Assembly: GCF_015832195.1 (NCBI RefSeq)
Contig: NC_052016.1
Location: 33,997,129-34,061,128, forward strand
Source of the DNA: Motacilla alba alba
Taxonomy: Eukaryota; Chordata; Aves; Passeriformes; Motacillidae
Length of the DNA: 64,000 nt
Direction of reading: 5' to 3'
The notes beneath the pieces were generated by a model. That model saw only the letters and a list, made by a program, of their open reading frames with translations. It had not been told where the DNA came from and searched no databases. Both the position numbers and the translations under genes were made by a program. How positions within the stretch are numbered: the stretch's first letter is position 1; each line of letters opens with the position of its first letter. Positions 1 through 12,600 of this stretch are shown one piece after another.

Positions 1-2288
1 TTCACTTGGGGTAGGAAGGAAGAGTTAAAGGATGGTGGCATCCTCCCTGCACCTATTTCAGGGTCCAAGATGGCTTCAAACAAGATTTGTGAAGAAGAGA
101 GAGAAGACTGTGCTATGACTGTGTCCCCAGCTGCAGACACCAATGGGCCACAGACAGCACCATTTGTTAGATTTTAGATTAAAAATCCTGTTTTCTGGGA
201 CTTCTTCCTCCTGGAGTTGCCAGGGAGAGGCTGTACTTTTCCCACCTTGAAGCCTCAAACCATTAGCTTCCTACAGTAGTTACTGGTCTTTTGGTGTCCA
301 AAACCAGATGCAATGCTAGGATTCCTCCTAAAAAAATAGCTGGTGACCATCAAATGCTGTTACAGTCATGGCACTACTCTAAGTGAAGATGGAGTAAAAA
401 AATAATTGATGGGGCTGATTATAGCTTAGCTGAATGCCAAACTCCTCAGTGCCTGTAAAAACAACCTGGTGAGAAACTGTCAAATGTAAGACTAAGTGGA
501 AAACCATTTAGCCATTAGGAACAATGTTTTTCCCCGGATGAAGGAGCAGATGTGCAGGAAGTGCTGTTGCATGGACTCTTGAATAAGTAAGAAACTATTC
601 AGAAGCTCTTCAGTTCTTTACTGTAACTATAGTTCCAACTTAACTACGGCAAGAGAGGAGTGGTTTACCAGACAGCAAGAATTTTTCGAAGTTATTCACA
701 TTAAAAAAAACAGGAAAAAAAGAAAAGAAAAATGAGAGAAACAGTCAGTGGTTAGACCAGCAGTTGAGCAGAGGCTTAGTGTTAAGTTTCTTCACATTCT
801 CAGGCTCCCCCTGTCAGAGGTATCCAACAATTAGGATTAAAAAAGATCCTCTATGACAGAGGAAATCTGCATACCAGGAGCTCTGAAAGCCAGAGAGAAC
901 CATGTATTTGCCTTTCTTTTGCTCACCTGCATAGGATTGAAGTTTGAGATCTGGAATTTCAAAAAGATCTAGGTACATTCTGAAAGCCAACTCTATGTTG
1001 TTGGTAGAGAGCTGACGGTTAGGGACATAAATGCTGGGGATAAATCACTTATTTGGGCTCCTGACTGAAAAAGCAGCACTGTTTTCATTGTCTCCAGAAA
1101 CTTCATTGCAACTGCTGCCTGCTGAAGTAGTTTTAGTGTGTCAGAGGGTAACTGCTCTGCAAGTGTTCAAGGAGCAGCTCTCATAGAGTTATAGCTTGAA
1201 TTCCTCACTATGTCTTTGTTCCCTGGTGACATTCAAGAAAAGGCTCTGTGGTTATTGCAGCTGTGAACAAAAAAAAATTTCACATTTGAAAAACTGCTTG
1301 AGAAGAAATTTGTCAGCAGTACAACTACAGATGAAATTCTACCTCTGTAGAAAAAAAAGCCAAGTTGAAGGCTGTGGTTCTGCCACCTCTCATAATGTCT
1401 GTGCGTCTCTTTTTGTGCAGCTGAATTTGCAAAATGAAATTGGGATTCAGAGGACAGTTAAGGGACTTAGCAGAATTATTGAACACAGAATAGGTGATTT
1501 TGTACTTTTTAAAGTTATTTCAGGCTGACCAAGGCAGTCAGTATGGCTCTTTTGGCACAGTAAGTTGCTTAAGAAAATTCTTCTCAGTCAAGGGAAAGTC
1601 TGAGAAAATGCAACATAGGCAGTGTAAAAATAACTATAAGAGCAATAATCATATGCATTCTGTTATTTTAACTATGTATTTCTCAAATGTTAAACTGCAT
1701 AAAATAATTTTAGAGGAATAGAACATTAGACATGAACTATCACATGTCAGAAAAAACAGGCAGCATTTGACCAGAAAGCAAGCCTTGCACCTGCAATGGC
1801 TTCTTGGAATCTCAGTCTGTTTAGGATGCAGATCTTTGTGTATCTTCAGCACAAATACAGCTGAAGCTAACAAATAATTATGTTGATCTCATTATGCTCT
1901 GTCCCTCCTTGCATCTACTGGCTTCTACCCTTGCATAATAGGCCATTTTCTACAGCTTAAAATGCCTGGCATTTCTACCGAGCCTCCTGCTGGAGGATGG
2001 CAAATAGGCCAAGATTATTTTAGTGAGATCATTTTCCTTGCACTCCTGGCTCAGTCAGTAGAGACTGGCTCCTCTGGGGAGAGATCCCAACCAGGCACCT
2101 CAAAGCTGCTCTTCCTGGTCAGTTGGGATCCCTCCACTGCAGAAACGTTAACACAGGGAGGTTGCAGCATGAGTCTCTGTGATTTCCAAGGCTGCCAGCC
2201 ATTTACCAGCACTAAAAGTGCCTTAGTAAGCTGTGTGAGCCCTCGACAGAACCTCTAACACATCTTCTCTCCCATCTGCTTCTTGCAG
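1..2288 (+). other. MAB21L3: Last intron of MAB21L3 (5' part outside window)
   Basis: This stretch precedes the terminal MAB21L3 exon and I found no upstream MAB21L3 exon in it. It ends in a strong 3' splice site: a branch-point-like CTAAC at 2255-2259, a pyrimidine-rich tract, and CAG at 2286-2288. A 110-residue open frame at 1196-1528 has no recognisable domain and is probably chance. The inference that the whole stretch is intronic rests on the neighbouring exon only. Confidence 0.7.
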
Positions 2289-2522
2289 ACAGTGCTATTC
2301 TGGACGTGTGAAAAATACCCACGCACCAAGGATTGGCGCTGCTTCCCTGAAGCCTTTCTGAGGCTGGTACAGAAACTGCACAAGTGTGTAAGCCAGCACT
2401 TCCTCAAGCATTACTTTCTCAAGAACACCAATCTGCTCAAATATGCCAACACCAGTGACCTGGACCTGGTGGCCAGCAAGCTGGCAGTCTTCTTGGAGAA
2501 CCCTGTTTTCTGCCCGGACTAA
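2289..2522 (+). CDS. MAB21L3: MAB21L3 terminal coding exon (Mab-21 domain C-terminus)
   Basis: The exon encodes 77 residues and a TAA stop at 2520-2522. It begins in phase 0 directly after the acceptor CAG at 2286-2288. The reading frame starts [11 protein letters not shown] and continues with [13 protein letters not shown], then a segment ending [10 protein letters not shown]. This closely matches the C-terminus of vertebrate MAB21L3 as I remember it and fits the helical C-terminal part of the Mab-21 fold, the nucleotidyltransferase-like family that includes cGAS and MAB21L1/2. Whether MAB21L3 has enzymatic activity is not established to my knowledge, and the catalytic N-terminal half is not in this window. 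No frameshift or internal stop is present, so the exon looks intact. The downstream same-strand ATP1A1 agrees with conserved gene order. Other Mab-21 paralogues are less likely because their C-terminal motifs differ. Confidence 0.9.
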   Translation, partial: TVLFWTCEKYPRTKDWRCFPEAFLRLVQKLHKCVSQHFLKHYFLKNTNLLKYANTSDLDLVASKLAVFLENPVFCPD

Positions 2523-5400
2523 GGCAGGCAAAGGTCTCACCCCAAGCCCGAGTGGATCCCCCAGCTCCTCTCCCCACCTGTGGTTGCTCCCTGTGTCCTT
2601 CCAGTAGATGCTGCAGCTGGCTCTGTGAGACAGTTGGCACATGCAGTGCTAAAGAGAAGTGTCGAGCTGGCAGCGGTGGGCGGTGAAAACTGATGGGAGG
2701 TATCACTTGATGCCCAGCTGATCTAATTTGCTTTCAACAGTGACAGCCTGCTTGGAAGCTACAGCCAGTGAAACCCGACTTTGTGTCTCAGTCAGAGCAG
2801 GCAACTGCCTTGTTCTGTGTCTCCAGTCTTGTGGCACCTAAGCTGAAAGGCAGCGCGAAGGAGTCTCGCTCTGCTGCCTCTGTAACCTAGCACATGTATT
2901 GTTGCTGCAGTCCCCTTTCTCACAAGGACAGCGGGTTTAATTCCCTGCTTACCTCACAGGCCAGCTCTGCAGAGGGGCAGAGGAACATTTCCAAAGTGTT
3001 CTGGAAGCTGGAAGCTTTCTCAGAAGAAATTCAATTCAGTGAGATCCTGCTCCAGTAGGAATCCAGTAGGAATTTAACCATGCTGCTAGTGTTAAAGAGC
3101 TCAATGGAAGCAAGAAGAGGAACAGTGGGTTTTGCCTCTTCATTTTTCTCTCCTCCACTTATATTTTTCTTCCAGTTGCTTCAAATATGTCTTTTCCATG
3201 TTTGCCTTTGCCAGCTGTGTTAGTGCCATACAATAGGGGGCTTTGGCAGGGCAGATTTCACTCCCATCCCTGGCTCTACCCAGCAGTCTGGACGAGGAGC
3301 AGGTCTTTCCCTACTTCTTAACACCCACGTATTTTTGGTTGCAGTGCAGAAGGAGAGTATTTTTCAAAGGCTGTTAGCTCCAAGACTCCCAGTGCTTTTA
3401 TTTTTGTGGATGTTTCAAAACAAAATGGATTTTAGTATTTCAAAAGTACAGAGCTTTAGAATTAATATAAAGGATGCTGGGTTTAATGTTATTAAATCCC
3501 TGAAACTAAACCAAGATTGGGGGGATTTGGGATTTGGTTTGGTGGGGTTTTTTGGTCACATCTGTGCAGGAAAGTAAACAAGTCCTTTGCCAAGGGGGCT
3601 GGCAGAGGTGGGATTTGCATCCCGTGCTCCAGGGAGCTGCATGAGGCGCATCCGCGGCACAGCATCTCCCCGTCGTGGCAGAGTGCGGTACAGCCACGGT
3701 TCTCCAGCACAGCCTCCGCCTCTGGAGCAGGCTATCTTCTACAGTTTTTTGAGAAGAGCACATACGGGTCAGGAAGGATCCCAGCTGTGTGGTCCTGGTC
3801 TGGTTGTGGTCCTGTGTCCTGCATCAGATCTCACCGTGTATAGACCTGATCCCACCGTGTAAACCCGCACCCGCCTTGCTTCAACCTCGGAATACTCTGC
3901 AAGTCACCTCGCCTTCCCGCATGGGTAACTGCGTTGTGTGGAACTGTTTCGAACAGTTAACTTCTCTTGCTAAACCTTTGTTCTCCAGGCCCCCTAAATG
4001 GGACTCAAGAGTCAGTTTCATGATGACACCTCCTGTTCAAGTGTGGCTTTCCTGTTTCCTGTGAGCTGAGCTGTTCCAGTGACGCGCAAGGAGATGCCAG
4101 TCTGCCAGGCAGAGTCAGACAGCTGTGGCAATGAAGTAATGTCTCCTGTTTCATCTTGATTTTGTCTCGTGGTTAAAGGGCTGGCTTCTGAAGTTAGAGG
4201 AGGGCAAAACCAATTCAAACTGTTTGAGGACAGTGCAAAACATTCAGAGCTGTTAATCCCAAATTTAATATTTTACTGCTCTGAAGTATGGTTCTTGTGG
4301 GATTTAGTTGTGGCTGTTGAAGAATTTCTCTCCCTTTATAGCTGTGTGAAAAAAAGTGTTTCAGTGGTTATACCTTAACTTGGATGCAGCTGTGTGTCAG
4401 AGTCCTCAGCTGCAGGGGTTCACAGCCTGCTGTGAAGCAAAACCATGGGCATGCACCGTGTGCTGCACAGCCATGACATGGAATGTTCCGCTGCTCTGCC
4501 AGAGTGGCAGCCTCTTACAGCCAGGAATGACTCAGCAAAGCCAGGAAACAAGCACAGAATGATGGACCCTTGCTTTGAGCCAAGTCTGATCAGTTTTTGC
4601 TCTGTTTTCTTCTTGTTTACACAAGCAAATGCATCAGCTAGCATATGCTGCTGCAGGAAGTATCCTTGCCACCACTGAAACATGGAAGGTACATTACTAC
4701 TAACCACAAAGACACAGGAACAGTCCTGCAGCTTTTTCTCCACAACTGCAAAATGTAATACAGCTGGCCACTGGCAAAGGGAAAAGGCTTTGAGGAAAGG
4801 ACTAATGTGTTCATGTAAGCAGTTGAATACAATAATTAATTCCTTTCAGAGGTATCTTTGAGATACAATCTCACATTGTCTCATGCCTGTCTGCTTGAGT
4901 GTGTGGGGTTTGCTTGTAAGGCAGTTTTTTGTGGTTGTGAGAGAGTTGTGCAGGAGGTCTCTTATTAAACAAACCAAAGTTGCCAAATATATTTATCACA
5001 TTTCTTACCACAGTAAACTTTCTGCAAATAGCTTTTCACTTACACACCAAGTCTGACTGCAAAATCATGGCCTCATCCCAAGATTTTCCTCCAAAAAGAG
5101 ATACCACATTGTGTTTTGGCTACAGAATAAGTTTTATGTTTTTCATATTTATAATTTTTCTTTTTTAAAAGTGAGCATCTGGACAAATATAGATTTTTTT
5201 GCAGTAAGTTTAATCAAAAGTTCTTTGTTCAGAATGTCTGGAAGGAATGTGATGACCATTTTCTCTCCCTCTCTTTTTCATTGCTTTTGTGAGTATTTGC
5301 TGCATTCTCAGCCCTTGCCACAGTCAGCATTGCTCCATCTGTCAGAAGTTTCAATTGAATGTGTTGCTCTGACAAATAAAACTGTACAAAACTCTTGATG
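2523..5400 (+). other. MAB21L3: Probable 3' UTR of MAB21L3
   Basis: No reading frame here is convincing. The first good AATAAA with a T/G-rich downstream element after the stop codon lies at 5375-5380, which would give a 3' UTR of about 2.9 kb. The stretch includes a moderately CpG-rich part at about 3640-3930 and a small imperfect tandem duplication around 3826-3867. The extent is inferred; the transcript could end earlier at a variant signal such as the ATTAAA near 4964. Confidence 0.4.
5375..5380 (+). terminator. Candidate poly(A) signal of MAB21L3
   Basis: A canonical AATAAA is followed about 15-30 bases later by a TGATGTTTTGTC stretch, which resembles a GU-rich downstream cleavage element. 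It lies on the same strand as the MAB21L3 terminal exon, about 2.85 kb after the stop codon. Confidence 0.4.
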
Positions 5401-6127
5401 TTTTGTCTTTTTACACAGCCTGCCTTCCAGTCACTAGAGGGCAATGTCTCTCTGAAGCACAAACACCGATCCAGGATCTTGCTCTTAAAATCAGTATCTT
5501 GTTATTATCGAGCTGAGACAAATGAGCTTGATTGATTTAATGCTGAAATCTGTTGCCAAAAAGAAGAGGCCATGGGGGAGCTTTCTAATAAATAGCAAGA
5601 CACGGGTAAAAAGTCTCTAAATTCTGGAAGCCACTCTAAGAGCCAGAATATGGATTTATTGTTTCTGATGGTCTTGCAGTAATTCCCCACAGCCTTTGAT
5701 TGGGAAAGCACCAACAAGCAAAGTGCAGGCCGGGTTCTGGGAAGGAGGGAACTTGCAGGAATAGCCACTGCCCTGCTCCATTAGGGTCCTGCCCTCTCTC
5801 CATGGGGCTAGGCCATGACTCCCATGTGTGCCTACCCCTTAGGCTCCTCTGCCTCCCTCTTGTTTTCTCCCTCCTCCAGAAAAAAAAAAAATAAAAATTC
5901 TCGGAACAAGTTTTCTGATGCCACCCCTTTGGCTCTGGTGGGAATGGTTATTTTTAAGTGCACATCAAAGCTCTTTTAATTCATGGGACTCAGGTGTCGG
6001 AACCCAGGATTCTCCTCTGGGTGTCCTGGATGGCCAGAGCCGCTGGCAGGGGGCTCTGAGACCCTGGCATGCAGCCAAAGACACACGTGGGGTTTTGATC
6101 TTAGCCCGTGGAGCAAATTACTAACTC
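5401..6127. other. Intergenic, no feature recognised
   Basis: I see no exon, RNA gene or known repeat here. The only notable item is a short A-rich run at 5880-5896 containing AATAAA. Confidence 0.5.
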
Positions 6128-6667
6128 TGTATGAAGAATTACAAGCCACACACACACAAGTTTAGATAGTATAGTAGAAGTAGTCACGAAGTAAAGGGTA
6201 GGATTTCTGAGTGCTGTACAGGGGGGTTTTAAGCCTTGTACACAGGGGTCCAAGTTTTGTACATGGGGGTCAGGGGTTCTAAGATGGAGGGACTTGGGTG
6301 TGCCCTGTCCTCCTTCTTTCTCCTTCCCAGCCTCCATGTCTTTGGTGATGTTGGCACTCATAGATTGGTTTAGAGTAGAAAGTCACCATTCAATATAGAT
6401 AGTAGGTATTGGAGAAAAAGCATAAACATGTAGTACGTAATATATGATATAAAAGATAGCACCAGCCCCCTGGGAGGGCAGAGTGCCTTTGTCTGAGCTG
6501 CTGAACAGGCCACAGCAGTTCAGGGAGAAGAATCTTGTAGATAACCAACAATAAACAACCTTGAGAACAGACAACAGAAGACTACTGATTCTTTCTTCGA
6601 AGGCACGGGTTGGAGGAGGGACTTTTCCATCTTTCGGGGTCATCCCAATCCGGGGGTGAAACCCCAC
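6128..6667 (+). mobile_element. Solo LTR of an endogenous retrovirus (boundaries approximate)
   Basis: The segment has LTR-like internal order on the + strand: a TATA box TATAAAA at 6448-6454, then AATAAA at 6550-6555 about 100 bases later, then a GC-richer U5-like end with CGGGGGTGAAACCCC near 6652-6666. The left end starts TGTATG and both sides are flanked by ACTC (6124-6127 and 6668-6671), although the right end does not finish in a clean CA. The wording resembles LTRs I know from songbird genomes. I see no gag, pol or env sequence beside it, so it would be a solo LTR. Class and exact ends are uncertain. Confidence 0.55.
6448..6454 (+). promoter_or_regulatory. TATA box inside the LTR
   Basis: TATAAAA lies about 96 bases before an AATAAA, the spacing expected between a U3 promoter and the R-region polyadenylation signal of a compact LTR. 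If still active it would drive rightward transcription into the intergenic region. Confidence 0.4.
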
Positions 6668-6671
6668 ACTC

Positions 6672-9600
6672 AGGTGTACACAGAGGCCATTACAGACTAT
6701 CTACTCACCCTCACTTACACTCCATCTTTAGTTTGAAATGGTGCCCAGCAATGAAGTTAGGTCGCCTTGCAAGCTATGTTCCCAGTGGGAGCAGCCTGGC
6801 TTCTCTGAGCAAAGCTGGGACATGGACAATGATAGGCAGGATAATTCTGCCTTCACACTAAATATTTTTCTGCTTACCAATGCTAGGATTTCTGGTTTTG
6901 AGGAGAAACATATTTTTAATGTTATACCCGACCCCCAACACTCATCTGAGGGTCTTGCAATGTCACGTGAGATACTGACACAGCAGCCAGTGCTCAAGTA
7001 ATGGTAAGAGATCCCACTCACCCTATCAGGCCAACTTGTGCCATTACTGTAGGAGGCTGTGGTGCCCTTGACCTCCTTGGCATCTGACTTCTCTGGCTGG
7101 AATAATATGCACAATTTCAAAGGAAATTAAAGAGCTCCAGGTAGCAAATGTGTTTTAGTCTGTTCTGACCCAAACCATTGCAGCACAGAGAAATGGACGG
7201 CACTTTCGTCCATTGTACCTGTGTTACAGGTACTTGGCAGTTCTGCTTCATGCAATATCTTTGAACTGAAAGGAAGGACAGGATCAGCACCTGGCTTTGA
7301 AAGCATTGCCTGGATGGGTGATAAAGAATGCACAGATGCCACCAGAGACCAAGCTTATGGAGAGTACAGAATGTATTTTTCACAGGAAAGACTGTCTGAT
7401 TTACCATTAGCATCTTCACAAATACAAATTACAAGGAAATGCATTAAGGAAAGAATTAATCAAATTGAAAGGCTTTGTAGTAATTAGAAAAAAGAATGGC
7501 ATCTTCCTAGGCTCCCCTGGGTCGTGGTAATTACCAGCTGCACAACTGTGGCCTACACCACTTCAAGATTTCTGGACTAAAAATCTTAATATCTTTTTGT
7601 TTCCATTCTTAGAAAAGCCACTCTTGGAATCAGGCAGCAACACAAGCCAGCAGCTCCGAGAAGCATGAACTGAGCCTGCTTCAGCCAGGGAGGGCACCAC
7701 TTTACGGGCAGGGTGGTCCAGAGCCTGATTCCAAGCCGTGGCTCAGTTGTATCTGGCCCAGCACATTCTTCCTGTTGCCTTCGAGGAGATGGGTACCATT
7801 TGTTTTCCAGCAACTTGAACAGCCAAACCTCTTCTGCCGCAGCTGCAGCCAGCCTTATACCCATCTGCTTCTGCAGCACATCCCAGCAGCAGAGGGCAGG
7901 CCATAGCCCCTTCTGGTGACAGTATTGTCACCAACACAACGGGGGGACCTGAAGGGCAAGGGTGCATGCACGGCAACTCCAGGAGGCTAGCCTAATGCAT
8001 TCCAGGGGAAAAGTTTGGTTAATTCAGGAGAGCTGAAGGAAAGTCCAGTTTCAAGCTAGTAGTGAACCGAAACAAAAATGCAGCTCAGAGGAAACTTTAA
8101 AAAACCATGGTAAAAATTACTAAGGAAATGAACATCAATGTTGAATTCCTGGGATCCCATTTTAAAAGTGTGAGGACTGGGAGGAATGTCATCAGCCACC
8201 AAACCCATCTGCTGCTCTTCCTGGTCTTTTCCCCCAGATTAACCAAGAGCAGTTTCAAAGGTAGGTAGATACTTTGCCCCTGGCTCCTGAGGCAGGCAGA
8301 TTATTTCAGACCCACACAGATCATTAGGAGCTTTCTTTGAACTTTCAGCCTAGATGTGTTCACAGCCAGTGCAGTCTGGTTTGTACCAGTACAGATCAAG
8401 CTGCTATTCACCCTCCATGGGATTTGCTGTCTGTGCAACCATCACAAGGGTAATCATAAGCTCCCTTGCCTTCAGCTGAGCATGACTAGATGTGCCAGAC
8501 TCTGTGGTCTCTTTCTCTCTGATAAAACCTCTGTTCCAGTCTTGTTCTACACTGAGTGTAATTCATCTCTGCACAGATAACCAGGCTGGTTTGCAGCCTT
8601 CCAGATGGAGTCTCATCAGTATCTCCTGTAATGGCATGTCACATTGATAATATTAATCCATGCAGTATAACCCCTGTGCTGAAGAGGAAAGAACACACAG
8701 AGGTCAAGTTTAACAACTTAAAAAACAACTGCAACTTCAAAGGAAGAGTGACTATCATCAATGATTTCCTTGGCAAACTAGGTTAGGCTGGTTGAAAGGC
8801 TTGCCGTGGTCTGGTTGTCTTGGAAGTGAACCATATTCCTGAGGCCATGGGCCAACAGCTTCATCATCTCCATAAGACCTGAGCTCAGGCCAGAATCAAT
8901 GAGTCTGCTCCAGCCTGTTCCTCTCTGCCTTCCCCAAGCAACAACCAGCTCTAGCCTGTAGTTCTCCCACACTTCTTCCCCTTGAGTTAGTGGTAGACAC
9001 CATTCCTCTTTGTAGCACATATCCAGCTTTTACCACTAAGCTGAAGAGTCTGGCTGTTTTCTAGCTGTGTCATTAAAATACCATAGACTGGAGGTAACAA
9101 ATCAGTGACCAGAGCTAATAGCAGCAAAAAGGATTAAATGAACAATGGATCTCGAGTGTAATTTATGAATGCCATTAGCCACTGAGAGGGAATTATGTTC
9201 TGGCTGCAGTTCTGAGGGAGAAGGGTGGGTCTTATCTAGGCAGGAAGAAAAAAAGTGTCTGATGGCATTTGGATTAACAAACAACTATGTTGATTTGCCA
9301 TGTGACACATCTTGGGCTTTTATGTTTGGATCAGATGTAATAACATCTGACCAAAGACAAACTGTATTTCTCTATCTTGTATTCAGACCCTCATGGCCAG
9401 ACAACATTGTGGTCACATCTCACAGCTGCCAGTCACAGAGCATCTGCCACCCTGCCTGATAGAGCATGGTTCTCCATCAAAACTCTTGCACAAGGGCAGC
9501 TCTTCTCTTACAGAAGAGCCACAACTTTAGTTGCACGAGTGTTTCCTTGTAGCCCATGCCCAGCATCCTGGGGATGGGACTGAGCAAGCAATGCCTTTGT

Positions 9601-12600
9601 CTGCAGTGTCTCTTCTGCCTTTCGTTTGATAACCGACACAGTATCTCATTAAACCGCTTAGCCTGGCAGCTGGGGCCATTTGTTAGAGTGTGATATGAAG
9701 GATCATAATCAGATTAAACCCCAGGATCATATTGTGGAGACAGAGATTAGACTGGAGAATGAAGAGCAAGTTTAATTTTGTGTGACAGTGCAGAGTTGCC
9801 TCTGCTTGAGGTGGTAAGGAGGGTTAAAAGTGATTGTGGGGGCTCCAGCCTGAGGAGATTTGTTTTGACTGTCCCTGCTCAGTTTTGAGCAGAAGGGTTT
9901 TAGCACTGACTTTGAAATAGGGAGTAGCTCTGCAGCCACCAGCCCCTCACTGCTTTCCTTTCTCAAATGAGGGCCTGAAGAGGGGTCTTGCATGGGAGAG
10001 GAAGGCTCAGCAGGTGTAAATGATGTCAGAAGCCAAAGCTGCATGTGCACTGAAGCATGGTACCTCTGGGAGGGGGTTGCCCTTGGCAATAGCCACTTAG
10101 TTGTCATTATCTCTGTGCTGGAGCCCAGGTCCTTGACTTGAACTGCTGTTCCCTGGGTCCTTCCTGTTCCAGTGCATTTAGAACAGCATCCTATGAGTCC
10201 TTTAGCAATCTGGGGACAGGAGGCACCCTCCAAAAGTCAGCAGGAGCCCCACAGTGGGAATATACATCTAGGAGGTCTTCTTGTGATCACCTCTGAGCTG
10301 GTTTGGCTAGTATTAGAAGTAGCAGTAAGAGAAAAGAAAGACAGCATAGATGGATTTCTGGCATCTGTGTCACCAGAGAGAAATGACCACAGGTCAGAGC
10401 ATCTTGGTCTCTGTTGTGAGCCCATTTAACAGACAAGTCTCAGGAAAGACTGCAGATACCACCAGCTTTAGAATCAAACTCAGAGCTCTGCAGCTCTCTC
10501 CGTGGACATTATCTACTCACGTGATCCCATGCACATCCCATCAGGAACAGTGAAAACAGTGGGAACATATAAATACACTCATTTTCAAAATTGGTGGCTA
10601 GGCCTAGTCCTATCCCAAATGAAGTAAACGGATGTCAAAAAAGAGGAGATAAAACTGGGTATATAAATTTTTTACAACTGTACCTAAGACCATTGTAAGT
10701 TCTGTTCCTGCACTCCCTCTGTTACTTGTTCTGGAGATATACTTAATGAATAATATATTCTTTCACTGGCTTGATCTTTTGCTCTGATATTGTACCCTCT
10801 TTCTTCTCTTTTGTCTGCCCTCTAGTCCCTGGAGACTTAAGTACTTTAGGGCAGGAGCCTGGCATACAAAGATCTTGGGTTTCTTTGTGCTTTCTGAAAC
10901 TTAACACAATGCAAACCCTTAGCAAAACCTCAGAGTAACAAAGGAGGTGCTGATCTGAACAGCTGGAAAGACAACAGAGCCTTTCCAGCCACCCAAGATA
11001 ACTCCTGGAGTGATAAGGAGGTACTTGGGGAGGAGCAGATGGATGAGTGCTCCTTGCAGTGCCACAGCCATGCAGATCGCTAATGACATCCCCTGGTTTA
11101 GGATGATGAAGTGGCAGCATTCAGGGGATGGCAGTGCCAGATGCTCCGTGTATGGCTTCGGGCAACTCACACCCGATATTAACAACCAAAAAAACACTGC
11201 AGCAGACTGTCTTTCCCTCCTGGTGCCTGATAGAGACTGCAGAAGGGCACTCGCACGGAGGGAAAGCACACACCTAGCTTGACACTCCTCAGCCTTGCAG
11301 CAGCGTGGAGGTGGAGTGACTCTGCTTCCTCCGGGCCAGACATAGTCCTGGGCTGTTCCTAGGACTTCTGCACAGCATGGTGACTTTGGACAAGTGCCTG
11401 GACCCATGAGGAGCCAGGGAAGCTGCTCAGGAGCCAGAGCCTTTTGACAACACTTGGAGGTTTTCTGCTCAGCCTACAGCCGTGGTGGGAGTGGGCAGGG
11501 GCAGAAATCCTACCCTGGCTGGCCAAGCACACCTTGGGTGTAGTGGCAGCTTGAGACGATGTTGTACAGGATGGCAGCAGCTGTGTGCCCCCAGAAGCTG
11601 CTCCCCCTCTGGCTCCACACACTCCCAAAAGCATTCCTGGTGATGACAAAGGCTGCTTCCAGCAAAGGCACCTCGAGTCTTGATGAAGATTTTAATAAGT
11701 GGTGATAATCATATGCAATATGCATACAACAGATATTCTATAATATATGCACCAATTTAGCCAGACCTGGGCGGTATTTTCCTTCGTCACTCTCTAGAGG
11801 TACATGGGCACCTTTAATTTGGGACAGAGCCCAAGCTCTGTGCCTCCAGCTGGAACTGAAGGCAACTGCCTCTGTAAGTACAGTGCAAAATAAGCTGCCC
11901 AGAGGAGCAGACTGGTCAAATGTTGTCCGCCTGTCACCCTGGTGACTCTGAGCTCTGTAGCCTGTGCTCAGACGCTGTCCTTGTGCTACAGGCTCCTAAA
12001 TGCAGCAGTCCTGCTTGAGCCCCATGCAGGAAGGCCCTGGTCCTCATTGTGCCTCTTGGAGCTGCTGTAACATAGGAACTGATTTGGAAGTGTTTTCAAT
12101 TAGGCTCCTCCAGGCACTGAGAGAGGGGAATCTGAAGCACAATGGTGAGACATCAGAGCTGACAAAGTCAAACCACGCGATACACATGGATTTGGGACTA
12201 TAGCAAGGTAACACCTAAAAACATGTGTACTAACCCTCTGGCAAAATGAAATACTTCAAGAGCTGTTAAAGAAACCTCAAAACATGATCACAGACCTAAG
12301 ATGATCACTCTTCTTCCTGCTGCATGTGAAACAGCCACATGGCAAACTGGACTGATGGAGGTTGGGATGTGACAGAGGTCAGGATGTGGGGATGGCTGGG
12401 ATTTGGAGGTGGCAGCAGCCTTATCATGCAGCCTGGGCAAAACTCCTTACTGTGATCCCAGCACAGAGAGGCTTGTAGCAACTGGTTGCTTTCATCTGCT
12501 ACGATTAAACAAGAGGAAAGTTCTTATATTTAAAGTGGAGGACCATTTCCCTATTTGTGTTCCAGTACGTAACATTCCCCTTTTGCTTAGGAAACCGCAG

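Noticed and set aside
1196..1528. 110-codon + frame in the MAB21L3 intron
   Set aside because: Does not resemble any MAB21L3 segment and lacks an acceptor/donor pair.
10919..11407. 162-codon minus-strand open frame
   Set aside because: Composition and lack of any motif suggest chance; no supporting signals.
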